Source: Thalassobacter stenotrophicus
GTDB taxonomy: Bacteria > Pseudomonadota > Alphaproteobacteria > Rhodobacterales > Rhodobacteraceae
Reading direction: 5' to 3'
Length of the DNA: 64,000 bases
Assembly (NCBI RefSeq): GCF_001458315.1
Contig: NZ_CYRX01000032.1
Location: forward strand, 62,001-126,000
Of the stretch, positions 16,487 through 25,400 are shown one piece after another (positions within the stretch are counted from its first letter, which is position 1; each line of letters begins with the position of its first letter). A program made the position numbers and the translations under genes. Under the pieces are notes generated by a model that saw only the letters and a program-made list of their open reading frames with translations, was not told the origin of the DNA and did not search any database.

Positions 16487-17866
16487 ATGGATTTTGTCTT
16501 CTACGATCTTGAAACCACGGGGATCTCGCCCGAGTTCGACCAGCCGCTGCAGTTCGCTGCGATCTGGACGGATAAGAATTTCGTGGAGAAGGATCGGGTC
16601 AACATCCGCTGCCGGTTGGCGCCCCATATTTTGCCTTCACCACAGGCGCTGGTTGTGACCCGTGTCACCCCTGATCAATTGATAGACCCAAGCCTGCCGT
16701 CGCTGTTTGAGTTTTCGCAGCAGGTGGCAGAGTTCACCGAGCGATGGGCGCCCGCGATTTGGGTCGGCTACAATACGATGAAGTTCGACGAGGAGGTGCT
16801 GCGGCAGACCTTCTACCAGAACTTGTCGCCGAACATTTATGCCACGCAGTTCAATGGTAACACGCGCTTTGACATCCTGCCTGCCGTCTATGCTGCATAT
16901 GTCCGACACCCTGGTCTACTTGTCTGGCCCACCGATGATACCGGCCGGCGGAGCTTCAAGCTTGATCGGCTGGCGCCTGCAAATGGCTTCAATGCCCACA
17001 ACGCGCATGATGCCCTGGGGGATGTCGAGGCGACCATCCACATCGCACGTCTAATCGCAACGCGCAGCCCAGCGCTTTGGTCCGAGTTGATAGACAACGC
17101 CCACAAGGCACGCGTGCAGGCAAAGCTTGAAAGCTTTCGGCCCTATGAGCTCGTCACGCGCTTTGGCGGCGGTGAGCCGCGATCCTACGTGGGTTGTTTC
17201 TGTGGATACTCTCACGGTAACAGCGCGCAGGCCGCGTTTTTCGATCTGGATGCTGCTGACCCATCCGAGTTCCTCGGGGCCTCGGATGAGGCGATCTTTG
17301 CAGCAGTGGATGCCACGCCGAAGATCATTAGGGGCGTGTCCAAAAATAAGGCCCCCGCGCTCCTAGAACACACAGCTCCTAGCGCGGAGCATCTGCACCG
17401 GGCGACGATCATCGCCAACGCGCCTGAGTTTCGTCAGCGAGTAAGCGCGGCAATGGCCGCTCGCTTCGTAGAAGATCCCGACGCTCCGCCAAAGCCAGTT
17501 GAGCAGCAGATTTATGGGGAATTCTATTCGAACGCTAACAAGCAGCTTTTGCAGGAGTTTCAGCATGCGACCTGGCCGCGCCGGCAGGAAATCGTTGCAA
17601 ACCTTTCAGATCCTCGGCTGCGTCAACTCGGTCGGCGGTTAGTGGCGTTTTACAGTCCGGAGCTGTTGACCGAGGAAGAGACGGCGCTTTTCAAAGCCTA
17701 TCTGCGTGATAAGTGGTCTGCGCCCGATGTCCCTGAAACCGAATGGATGACCTTCGAAAAAGCGGAGGCCGCTTTGGGTGAATTACGTTCTGCTGGTGCT
17801 GCTGAGCCTCGTGAGCTTGAAGCTATTGGCTCATTTTTGAAGCCGATACGCAGCGCAATACACTGA
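16487..17866 (+). CDS. exodeoxyribonuclease I-like DEDDh exonuclease
   Basis: A 459-aa protein. FYDLETTG gives the DxE of the DEDD exonuclease fold. GYNTMKFDEEVLRQTFYQN and NAHDALGDVEATIH supply the remaining Asp residues and the His, as in SbcB-type exonuclease I. The following 250 residues match the extended exoI C-terminus but are shorter than in E. coli SbcB (475 aa overall), and the helical end is reduced. Role: 3'-5' removal of single-stranded DNA in repair. A 5'-truncated paralogue lies at 39541-40607. Confidence 0.85.
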   Translation: MDFVFYDLETTGISPEFDQPLQFAAIWTDKNFVEKDRVNIRCRLAPHILPSPQALVVTRVTPDQLIDPSLPSLFEFSQQVAEFTERWAPAIWVGYNTMKFDEEVLRQTFYQNLSPNIYATQFNGNTRFDILPAVYAAYVRHPGLLVWPTDDTGRRSFKLDRLAPANGFNAHNAHDALGDVEATIHIARLIATRSPALWSELIDNAHKARVQAKLESFRPYELVTRFGGGEPRSYVGCFCGYSHGNSAQAAFFDLDAADPSEFLGASDEAIFAAVDATPKIIRGVSKNKAPALLEHTAPSAEHLHRATIIANAPEFRQRVSAAMAARFVEDPDAPPKPVEQQIYGEFYSNANKQLLQEFQHATWPRRQEIVANLSDPRLRQLGRRLVAFYSPELLTEEETALFKAYLRDKWSAPDVPETEWMTFEKAEAALGELRSAGAAEPRELEAIGSFLKPIRSAIH

Positions 17867-18340
17867 TCCTTCAATTGCCTTTCGTAACCAGGCTAGCACT
17901 TGATTTACTTACGGTCCTCAGATGCGATTTGGTCTATTCTGACGGGTATGGGCGTTAGCTGTGGAATGCGGCAAGCAAGATATCGCGTCACGTGTTCTGC
18001 GGTGGAAAAGGGTAAGCTATCTCCACTCTCATATATATAGCGACTTCTCCGAAAAATACCTTCGAGAAGTGCGAGTTCCTCATTTAGCCTTGGCATCCCG
18101 GAGAGGAGCTCTTCTTGATGTTCCGGCAAGGCATTTGTAAATGAATTCCCCAATTGATGACCCGCGCCACGTCCAGAGCTTGGCCGAAGCAGTGCCACTC
18201 CATCGCCGAAGTCGGTCGCCGTATCCTTCAAGTGGAGTGCTTTTAGGTATAGTTCAATTGCGTGACAGCGAAGATTGATTATGGGAATTGCATTGCTTCT
18301 ATTATCTTTAAGTATTTCGACGGCGCTGTAGGGTCAGGAT

Positions 18341-18775
18341 TCATAACCAGAACATGACCACGGCAGCCAAGGCGCATGCGGATAGGAAGACCTTCGGACA
18401 CCTGTCGTAGCGGGTCGCGACCCGTCGCCAGTCCTTAAGGCGGGCGAAGCTGTTCTCGATCTTGTGGCGCTTTCGATAGCGCGCCTCATCGTGCGGGATC
18501 GCGACTTTGCGGCCTTTCCTCGACGGGATACAGGGTTTGATCCCCTTGTCTTCAAGGGCTTCGCGATACCAGTCCGCATCGTATCCACGGTCGGCTAGAA
18601 GGTGTTCGGCGGGAGGCAGGCCGTCTAGCAGTGCTCGGGCGCCGATGTAATCGCTCCGTTGGCCGGCCGTAAGAAACATCCGTAGCGGGCGGCCTGCCGC
18701 ATCGGTCACCGCGTGCAGTTTTGAGTTCAAGCCGCCCTTGGTGCGCCCTATCAGGCGACCGCGCCCCCTTTTTTC
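18341..18775 (-). CDS. IS5-family transposase orfB (DDE C-terminal part)
   Basis: Read after -1 slippage in the A6G5 tract: RLIGRTKGGLNSKLHAV, then LLADRGYDADWY carrying the second catalytic Asp, and YRKRHKIENSFARLKDWRR with the catalytic Glu. About 140 residues, complete by comparison with other IS427-type orfB. It ends 10 bp from the left inverted repeat. Its function depends on orfA, which is broken in this copy. Confidence 0.8.
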   Translation of the reverse strand, partial: EKRGRGRLIGRTKGGLNSKLHAVTDAAGRPLRMFLTAGQRSDYIGARALLDGLPPAEHLLADRGYDADWYREALEDKGIKPCIPSRKGRKVAIPHDEARYRKRHKIENSFARLKDWRRVATRYDRCPKVFLSACALAAVVMFWL

Positions 18776-19096
18776 AGCCCCAGGCTTGAGGCCGTGCGGT
18801 GCGTCTTCAAATGCGTCGCATCGATCATCAGCGTATCAGTCCCTCCGCCTTGATCGGCCAGTTCCAAAAGCATCCGAGCGAAGATCCCCTTCTCGCTCCA
18901 TCGCTTCCACCGGCTGTAAAGCGTCTTGTGTGGCCCATACTCCGCAGGCGCATCGCGCCAACGCAAGCCATTGCGATTGATGAATATTATGCCCTCAACA
19001 CCCGCTTGTCGTCCACGCGAGGTTTGCCGTGGGACTTCGGGAAAAAGGTTTCAGCTTGGCCATCTGTGCATCGCTCAGCCAGTAAAGGTCGCTCAT
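18751..19096 (-). pseudogene. IS5-family transposase orfA, frameshifted
   Basis: Starts at ATG 19096 (MSDLYWLSDAQMAKLKPF). Two single-base losses break it: one in the T tract after KLKPF (five T where KLKPFFPKS needs six) and one before the GIIFINRNGLRWRDAP block, where the running frame hits TAA. Downstream the frame is good to LMIDATHLKTHRTASS with the first catalytic Asp. Net displacement of two bases fits two deletions. Confidence 0.75.
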
Positions 19097-19306
19097 GTCA
19101 CCGCTCCGTTTTCGGAGCCGTGAATCACGCAGCGCAACAGAAATCAATGCATCCTGACCCTAATTTATATAATTCACTGCTTCAGCGAAGAGAAAATACA
19201 AAAAGTGCCATGGACACCAGCCAGTTGGATCTTAGCATAGTCGCAAAGCTGTCTTAAAACACAGAACCACTTAATACCTGAAAATAAGGGCATCTATTTG
19301 ATTGAA

Positions 19307-20851
19307 CTACAAAGAAATTACAAACCGGGCTCCACCCAGTTCAGATGTAGAAACACTAATTTCTCCGCGATGAGCCTCAACAATCTGTTTAACTAGTGAC
19401 AACCCTAGGCCTGACGCATTTGCCTGCACTGCATTTCCCCTGCGTGCAGTGTAGAAACGTTCAAAGATAAGCTCAGTAGCTGCTTCGGTAACCCCTGGAC
19501 CAGTATCTTCAATTTCTAGCACCACGCCGTGACGCCACGTCTTTTTCAATGTGATCCGAATAGTTCCAACCGGGCGCGTGAATGAGGTTGCATTATCAAG
19601 TAGATTTACAATGATTTGGCCCCATCGGTCTTGCAGCCCAGTAATAGCTACCCTTCGCTGAATGTTGCGAGCAAACTTGAGACAAGGATATTCGTTAACA
19701 TCTTCATAGTGGTCGAGTATTTCTCCAATTGTTTCAGAAAGATCAAAGCGTTCACGCTTCTTCGTAACTAGATCGTTGTCAACCACAGCAGCTTCAGAGA
19801 TCTCCGTCACGAGCTTGCTCATCCGAACAGCCTGCGCCTTCATTTTTCTTATGACCTCAGTGTCTGGCGCAGCCTGACTTTCGCAGCTCTCGGCATAAGC
19901 GATAATACTTGCTATTGGGTTCTTCAGTTCGTGGCTTACCTCAGTGGCAAACTGTTCTTTTTCCTGAAAGAGGTCCGTCACCTGATTAGTGAGTTTGACC
20001 AGATTTCCATGGAGCTTACCTATTTCGTCCCGGCGGCGACTTAGGCTATTGATCCGAAACCCCTGTAACTGCGTCGCGAGATCGTCTGGAGACAGTTTTT
20101 GATCCAGCCGTCGTGATAATTTGCGAAGGGGAAAGGCGATCGACGTCGCGAGGGAAAGACCGAACAAGCAACTGATCATTGAGATGCCGCCTAGTAAGTT
20201 CAGCCGAACGGCATTCCTACCAAAGTATGCATTCTTGATTTGATAAGTGTCTTGTACCTCAACTATCCCTACAGTCTCTTTTCCATCTCTTATTGGGGTA
20301 AGAACTCTTAGGGAGTATGAGCCCTGATCATCGTCCAAGACTTCAATTTGGCTCGTAAACCTTGCCCGCCTCGCAACAAGTGGTTCGGTGAGGACTTGGC
20401 TATCTACCACATACTTGTAGGCGTTGAACATGGTTGCCATGATTTGGTCGCTTAAGTTCACCTCGTCCTTCTGGGCGACGTTCAACTCATTTGGTAGCCC
20501 AGTCACAACAATGGGCGCCCGCCGGTTGACGGCGGAGCCATCAAAATACTTGAACCATTCGTCGAGTTCGCCTTCAGCCTCAAATCGATAGATTTTTATC
20601 CACTCAGAATTCGGAATAATTCGCCTTGAGAAGCGCTGGCTGATAACAACCATCTTCTCAAAGTCTGTGATCGTTTCATCTTGAATGACTGGCAAAGCGA
20701 TCTGTGCATACAAGATGGACGCTAATGAAATTTGGTCCTTTTTGTACTTGATCGCGTTAGGAACAAAATCATCTGACGCCAATACAAACAGCCAAAGTAC
20801 GGCATTAAACGTCAAGACAAGACCTAATATCTTTGCCAGAATACTGCGCAT
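19307..20851 (-). CDS. membrane sensor histidine kinase
   Basis: A 514-aa protein. TM1 is about residues 5-25 and TM2 about 218-241, bounding a periplasmic sensor domain of about 190 residues. A HAMP-like linker follows, then HisKA with EVSHELKNPIASI (phospho-acceptor H307) and HATPase_c with NLLDNATSF, EDTGPGV and ASGLGLSLVKQI. The H-box resembles the ChvG/ExoS class of alphaproteobacteria, though the sensor domain differs. It starts 3 bp after the response-regulator stop, so they form one operon. Located beside envelope-defence genes (A2M, PBP1C), it likely senses envelope stress; the signal is unknown. Confidence 0.92.
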   Translation of the reverse strand: MRSILAKILGLVLTFNAVLWLFVLASDDFVPNAIKYKKDQISLASILYAQIALPVIQDETITDFEKMVVISQRFSRRIIPNSEWIKIYRFEAEGELDEWFKYFDGSAVNRRAPIVVTGLPNELNVAQKDEVNLSDQIMATMFNAYKYVVDSQVLTEPLVARRARFTSQIEVLDDDQGSYSLRVLTPIRDGKETVGIVEVQDTYQIKNAYFGRNAVRLNLLGGISMISCLFGLSLATSIAFPLRKLSRRLDQKLSPDDLATQLQGFRINSLSRRRDEIGKLHGNLVKLTNQVTDLFQEKEQFATEVSHELKNPIASIIAYAESCESQAAPDTEVIRKMKAQAVRMSKLVTEISEAAVVDNDLVTKKRERFDLSETIGEILDHYEDVNEYPCLKFARNIQRRVAITGLQDRWGQIIVNLLDNATSFTRPVGTIRITLKKTWRHGVVLEIEDTGPGVTEAATELIFERFYTARRGNAVQANASGLGLSLVKQIVEAHRGEISVSTSELGGARFVISL

Positions 20852-20853
20852 CT

Positions 20854-21537
20854 TTAGAGAGCTAACTTATACCCTAAGCCATGCACCGTCTTGATCGGTT
20901 CTGCGCCTTGATCAACAGCTCTTATTTTGGACCTGATGTTTCTTACATGGCTGTCGATCGTTCTGTCGCTGACGTACACATTGCCTTCATAGCAAGCGTC
21001 CATCAGCTGAGCTCTTTTTTTAACTGATCCAGGCCTTTCTGCGAGCGAAATTAATATCATACACTCTGTCACAGTGAGGGGGATGGCTTGATCCCGCCAA
21101 CTCACTAAGTGACGCTCCCGGTCGATCGACAAGTCACCTGCTACGATGGGGCGTTGTGATACCTCCTCAGCTGGTGCGTACCGCCGAAGAACTGACTTGA
21201 TCCGGAATATTAGAAGCTGTTTTGTGAACGGCTTCCCAACGTAATCATCTGCACCTACAGAAAACCCAATAAGTTGGTCGGCATCTTCATTCTTACTACT
21301 CAAGAAAATTGCAGGAATGGATGGATGTACGCCTCTCACTTTTTGGAGAAGATCTAACCCGTTCAGCTCAGGCATCTTGATGTCGAAAATCACAAGATCG
21401 ACCGCTTGAGCCTCTAGATAAGCCAAAGCTTTCGCTGGACTAGAAAACGCACGCACCGAGAAGCCTTCCTCGAGGAGCATCTCCTCGAGTGGTGTTAAGA
21501 TCTCCACTTCATCATCAACGATTACAATCTTAGGCAT
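20854..21537 (-). CDS. OmpR-family response regulator
   Basis: A 227-aa protein. The ATG at 21537 (MPKIVIVDDEVEIL) is preferred over 21561 because GTGAGGA sits 5-9 bases upstream of it, while the earlier ATG has none. The receiver domain shows IVDDE and the phospho-acceptor D52 in VIFDIKMPE, with K102 in GKPFTK. A C-terminal winged helix follows (RTIDSHVRNIRSKIR, GLGYKLAL). It is the first gene of the two-component operon, divergent from 21769-29739, and probably regulates both directions. Confidence 0.92.
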   Translation of the reverse strand: MPKIVIVDDEVEILTPLEEMLLEEGFSVRAFSSPAKALAYLEAQAVDLVIFDIKMPELNGLDLLQKVRGVHPSIPAIFLSSKNEDADQLIGFSVGADDYVGKPFTKQLLIFRIKSVLRRYAPAEEVSQRPIVAGDLSIDRERHLVSWRDQAIPLTVTECMILISLAERPGSVKKRAQLMDACYEGNVYVSDRTIDSHVRNIRSKIRAVDQGAEPIKTVHGLGYKLAL

Positions 21538-21682
21538 CTTGTCCTCACTTGAGACTTTCATGGAGGGTCATGCTCTTTGGATCAATCAGTTTCCCCGCGC
21601 CTGCACGCATTCTGCACAAATCTCCTTTGAATCCACACAAGCTGCAAAACGTATCTGCATTTTTGGTCTGTAAGCCCACACA

Positions 21683-21752
21683 TACAGGTTGATGTGACCT
21701 GTCGAGCAGATGAGCTGGCTCTCCCCGCGAGGAATTCTCCCGCCTCGCGGGG
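21683..21752. promoter_or_regulatory. inverted repeats in the divergent promoter region
   Basis: ACAGGT-N7-ACCTGT (around 21685-21703, with CACAT...ATGTG nested in it) is a candidate binding site for the response regulator. A stronger hairpin, CCCCGCGAGG (21723-21732) with CCTCGCGGGG (21743-21752), is a perfect 10-bp stem with a 10-base loop and no U-tract. It lies just upstream of the 30-aa ORF and would be in the leader of the rightward transcript. Confidence 0.5.
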
Positions 21753-21768
21753 GTTAGAAAAGCCAGCA

Positions 21769-21861
21769 ATGAACCAAAGAGAGGTCACGGTGATATCAAC
21801 AAGCACGTTAATCGTTTCGCTAATTCTAAGCTTCGCACTGGCTTTGTGGGCACAAGCATGA
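21769..21861 (+). CDS. 30-aa single-pass membrane peptide
   Basis: ATG at 21769 encodes MNQREVTVISTSTLIVSLIL followed by SFALALWAQA: a short polar start and one hydrophobic segment (about residues 8-28). Its TGA (21859-21861) overlaps the ATG of the next gene (21858), the ATGA arrangement of coupled genes. There is no strong Shine-Dalgarno. It could be a real small membrane protein, or a leader peptide that couples translation to the secreted protein. It was found by reading the upstream frame. Confidence 0.5.
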   Translation: MNQREVTVISTSTLIVSLILSFALALWAQA

Positions 21862-22376
21862 CTCGCAAAATTATTTGTTCGGTGCTGTGCGTGGCCTTTG
21901 CTCAGATCGCTTCGGCGCAAGATACATGGGTGTTATCAGACGACCGCACGCTTATTGTTGAAAACGTGGAAGCTTCCAAAGGGTGGTTGGAGCTTACTAC
22001 GTCCCAAAACTGTGAAGCTCTGGAGTTGCGGTTGTGGACAGAGTTTCCACATTCCAGCGTGCAAGGGGTAACAAGCGGTGACGCGATGGACCTGGTGTTC
22101 TTGTTGGCCGACAAGCAGATTGCATCTGAAGGTCGACTGTTAGAGCTCTTTCAAAGCGAAGCCGCAAACAGTGATCTCGTCTACATTAGATTGGGGTTCT
22201 GGGAGTGGGATGTGTCCGACTATCTGCCGCGCTTTACGGAGAAATCCGAGTTTTCTCTCCATGTTTCCAAAAATGGCGCCGTTACAAGCAGTACCTGGCC
22301 CGTGGCCAATCTTGGAGATGGTATTGAATTACTTAAACGGAGCTGTGATGCTCTGCACGAAGACACACTTCTGTGA
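21858..22376 (+). CDS. secreted hypothetical protein
   Basis: A 172-aa protein from ATG 21858. The signal peptide MTRKIICSVLCVAFAQIASA has cleavage predicted after ASA. The mature part is a small domain rich in beta pattern (TWVLSDDRTLIVENVEASKG) with two cysteines (QNCEAL, RSCDAL) that could form a disulfide. I do not recognise a family. It is in the same operon direction as A2M (78 bp upstream), suggesting a periplasmic partner of that system. Confidence 0.65.
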   Translation: MTRKIICSVLCVAFAQIASAQDTWVLSDDRTLIVENVEASKGWLELTTSQNCEALELRLWTEFPHSSVQGVTSGDAMDLVFLLADKQIASEGRLLELFQSEAANSDLVYIRLGFWEWDVSDYLPRFTEKSEFSLHVSKNGAVTSSTWPVANLGDGIELLKRSCDALHEDTLL

Positions 22377-22453
22377 TGTTGTAGAATATCGATCGTGACA
22401 GTGTGTGCACACAATCAGCATTATTAATCAAAAAAACAAACGAGACCGATATT

Positions 22454-25400
22454 ATGCGACACCTTATCCAAATAGCATCATTTTTAGTCTTGATGGCCTT
22501 TCCGTCGCTTCTTTTGGCTGAGCAGTCCGGCCGCCACGTCGCAATTGAAACCATTGTGGTGAGTGACAACACAACGGTGCCGGCTGGTGCTGAAGTGAAC
22601 TTCTTGGGTGTCATCGACGTCAGTTTGAACACAGCACCAAGCGGCAAGCTCGCGACGTTTACTTACGGTGGTCAGGTGTACAACGCTGATGCCTCGTTGT
22701 TTTACGCTCAAAGTAGCGACCCAAACGTGACGACATATCCTGCACGGACTTTTGATAGCGGTGCTTCCGCATCAATGTGCTCAACATTTGTGCAACGGGT
22801 ACACGGTGAAATTCTAGACTTCGCCGGTGACGGATATCAAAAATACTTTGAGCTCACGTCTGCTGGCCAGGTTGTTGATGCTTACGCGGTTACGAGCCCG
22901 ACTGACATCTTTTCAAGACGAGAAGAACGTCGAGAGTTTTGTATAACTGGTCTCAATCATTCGACCCTCTATCAGCTGCGTCTCTTGCCCGACCTTGCAC
23001 TGTCGCGGACAAGCTACGAGGTCGTTCTCAGCACTCCCATTACTATGGCGTTCAAGACACCGGGGCGAACTCCAAGCATCAAGCTGGACTCATCGAAATC
23101 AATCCTGACTGACCCTACCAGTGCGTTCATACCAATCGAGTATATCAACGTAACTGAGCTGGAAGTTACGCTGCACAAAGTCGACTTGGCATCGCTGCCT
23201 GCTTACGGCGACGTCTTTGCACTCCTAAATGGCGCCGAAATCGATCAGCTCGGAAATTTCTGGGCAGATGAGGTTGTTCAAAAAACGGTGCAGCTTGAAG
23301 CCCCGATCGATCAAGCACAGAATCTCAACCTAAACTTTAGCGACTTGTTGCAACAAGACACTACAGGGCTGTTTGTTGCTACATTCACATCGCCGCAGAT
23401 CGACGCTAGCCGCTACAAAAAGCGGCCAACTCAATGGTTCTCGATCTCAAATATAGCGATGCAGTTTTACAAAGGGCTCAATCAGTCTGACATTTTTCTT
23501 ACAAGTTTTAGCGATGCCACTCCAGTCGTCGATGCGGATGTGAGGGTTGTTGCGGCCAATAACCGTACCTTGTTTGAGGGCCGATCGGATGAAGCTGGCC
23601 GTGTCGCAATTCCAAATAATTATCTGAACGGCAGTGATGGTTTTGCGCCAAAATTCATCCTGGTTTCGGATGCCTCCCACGGCACAAGTATCATTCAAGT
23701 CGACAGCACGGATCAAAAACCTCGCTTTCTTGATGGTGGCGAAGTCAAACGGGTTCAGACGGATGTTTACCTAACCTCAGACAGAGGCATCTATCGGCCC
23801 GGAGAAGCCATTGAGCTGGTGGGGGTCGCGCGGCAACTAGACCTAACTCCTGTGCCAGCAGAAGAACTCATCTTAAAACTTGTTAACCGCCAGGATAACC
23901 AAGTTTATTCACTGGATGTATCGAGCAATGATGTTGGGGCCTTTTCTGCTCAGATCCCGCTCAAATCAACTACTCCACTAGGGCGCTACTCCATCCAGGT
24001 GACAACGGTTGATGGGGTGCCCCTCGCAAAACACGCCGTAACCATCAGCGATTTTGTACCCCTAACAATTGAAGCTCGCCTTGAGATTAAAGAAGATCAT
24101 TGGCCGGTCGGAACTGAACAAGATATCTCTTTGACAGGTTCTTACTACTCTGGCGGGGTGGCGTCTGGTTTATCTGCAGAGATCACGACATCCTTACAAG
24201 AAGTCAGTTCTCACGATGACGGGCGTCTGTCGGGTTTTATATTTGGCAATAAAAATAACTTGCTGACGAACGAAGTGGATAGCTTCACCGGAGCGCTGGA
24301 TGATGACGGTGAGTTCACGACCTCGCTGCTTGCCGAATATCAATTTGAAAAAGATCGGCTTTATGATGTCGTAATTGAGGGAACGGTGTACGATGTCGGC
24401 GGCCGGGCAAATACGGTGAAGAAGCGTGTCAGCCTTGACACCCAGCCAAGCTATGTTGGCGTAAGACCCGATTTTGACGACTATGCAAGTCGAGATTTTC
24501 CGCCGTCGTTTACTATCGCCTCTATAGATCGTCAGGGTGCGTCAGTTGCTTTCGAGGGGGTCTCATACACGGTCAACAAGGTCAAATATCGGTATAACTG
24601 GTACTATGATCGCGGATGGCGCTGGAATGCCGTACGCGTTTCAAGCGCCGCTGTGGAAGCAGGTGAGGTGACGAGCGACACGCTAACACTGCGAACGCCA
24701 CTTGGTTGGGGACGTCATGAGATTATCGTCAAAAACAGTCATGGGTTTGAAACTTCGTATGAATTCTACGTTGGTTGGGGCGGTGATACGAAACCTGCGA
24801 GTGAGCCCGAACAGTTAAGCTTCTCTTTTGATGGCGCCTTGGTGCGTGGCACAGCGCCATTCAGTGGCGTGCTTTCGATCATGGTTGCTAATGAAGACAT
24901 CCAAAAGGTGGTGCGGACAGAGGTGAAGCAAGGCGAGTTTGAACTTCCTTTTGTTCTTGCTGAGGAAACAGAGCCAGGGATCCACCTTCTTGCATCCCTT
25001 ATTCGACCGATTGAGACAGGCTCTGAACACCTTCCGCAAATCGCTCTGGGAAAAACTTGGGTTTCTACCGTCAAGGCAAACCGGACAATTGACGTTGCAG
25101 TAAGTGCTCCAGCAAAAACTGACAGCCAGACACCTCTAGACGTTACCATCAACACAAATGCGTTGAGCGGTAGCGCGATGATCTTTGTGGTAGATGAAGG
25201 CATCCATGCGATATCTGGGTATAGAAATGATGATATTACAGAGCACTTCCTGAGTGAGCGCGCCCTAAATTATGGTATCTTCACAAATTTTGGGAAATTG
25301 GTCTCTCAAGACGAAACCTTGCGGTCGATACGTGTAGGCGGCGATGGCGATATGCTGTCCGCGGCGGCTCAAGCGCCCAAATCTGAATTTTTCAAAACGT

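Larger units (their letters stand above)
18331..19160 (-). mobile_element. IS5-family insertion sequence (IS427-like), 830 bp
   Basis: Terminal inverted repeats GGGTCAGGATTCAT (18331) and the complement of ATGCATCCTGACCC (ending 19160) match at 13 of 14 positions. The element is flanked by a TA duplication (18329-18330 and 19161-19162). It carries orfA and orfB on the minus strand, joined by an A6G5 slip tract (18764-18774), the usual programmed -1 frameshift of this group. orfA is damaged, so the copy is probably not autonomous. Confidence 0.9.
17905..19231 (-). pseudogene. HEPN-like protein gene interrupted by IS5-family insertion
   Basis: The frame in 17905-18330 continues precisely on the far side of the IS (19161-19231) once one TA copy and the element are removed. 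The rejoined product reads ...FAEAVNYINYSAVEIL..., then AIPIINLRCHAIELYLKALH, typical of HEPN-like proteins (paired helices, AIELYLKA). No clean start codon was found upstream; a TAA lies in frame at 19232-19234 and GTG 19177 is the only nearby candidate, so the 5' end may be further damaged. The 3' part (108 aa) contains no domain I recognise. Function lost; the original role is unknown. Confidence 0.65.
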
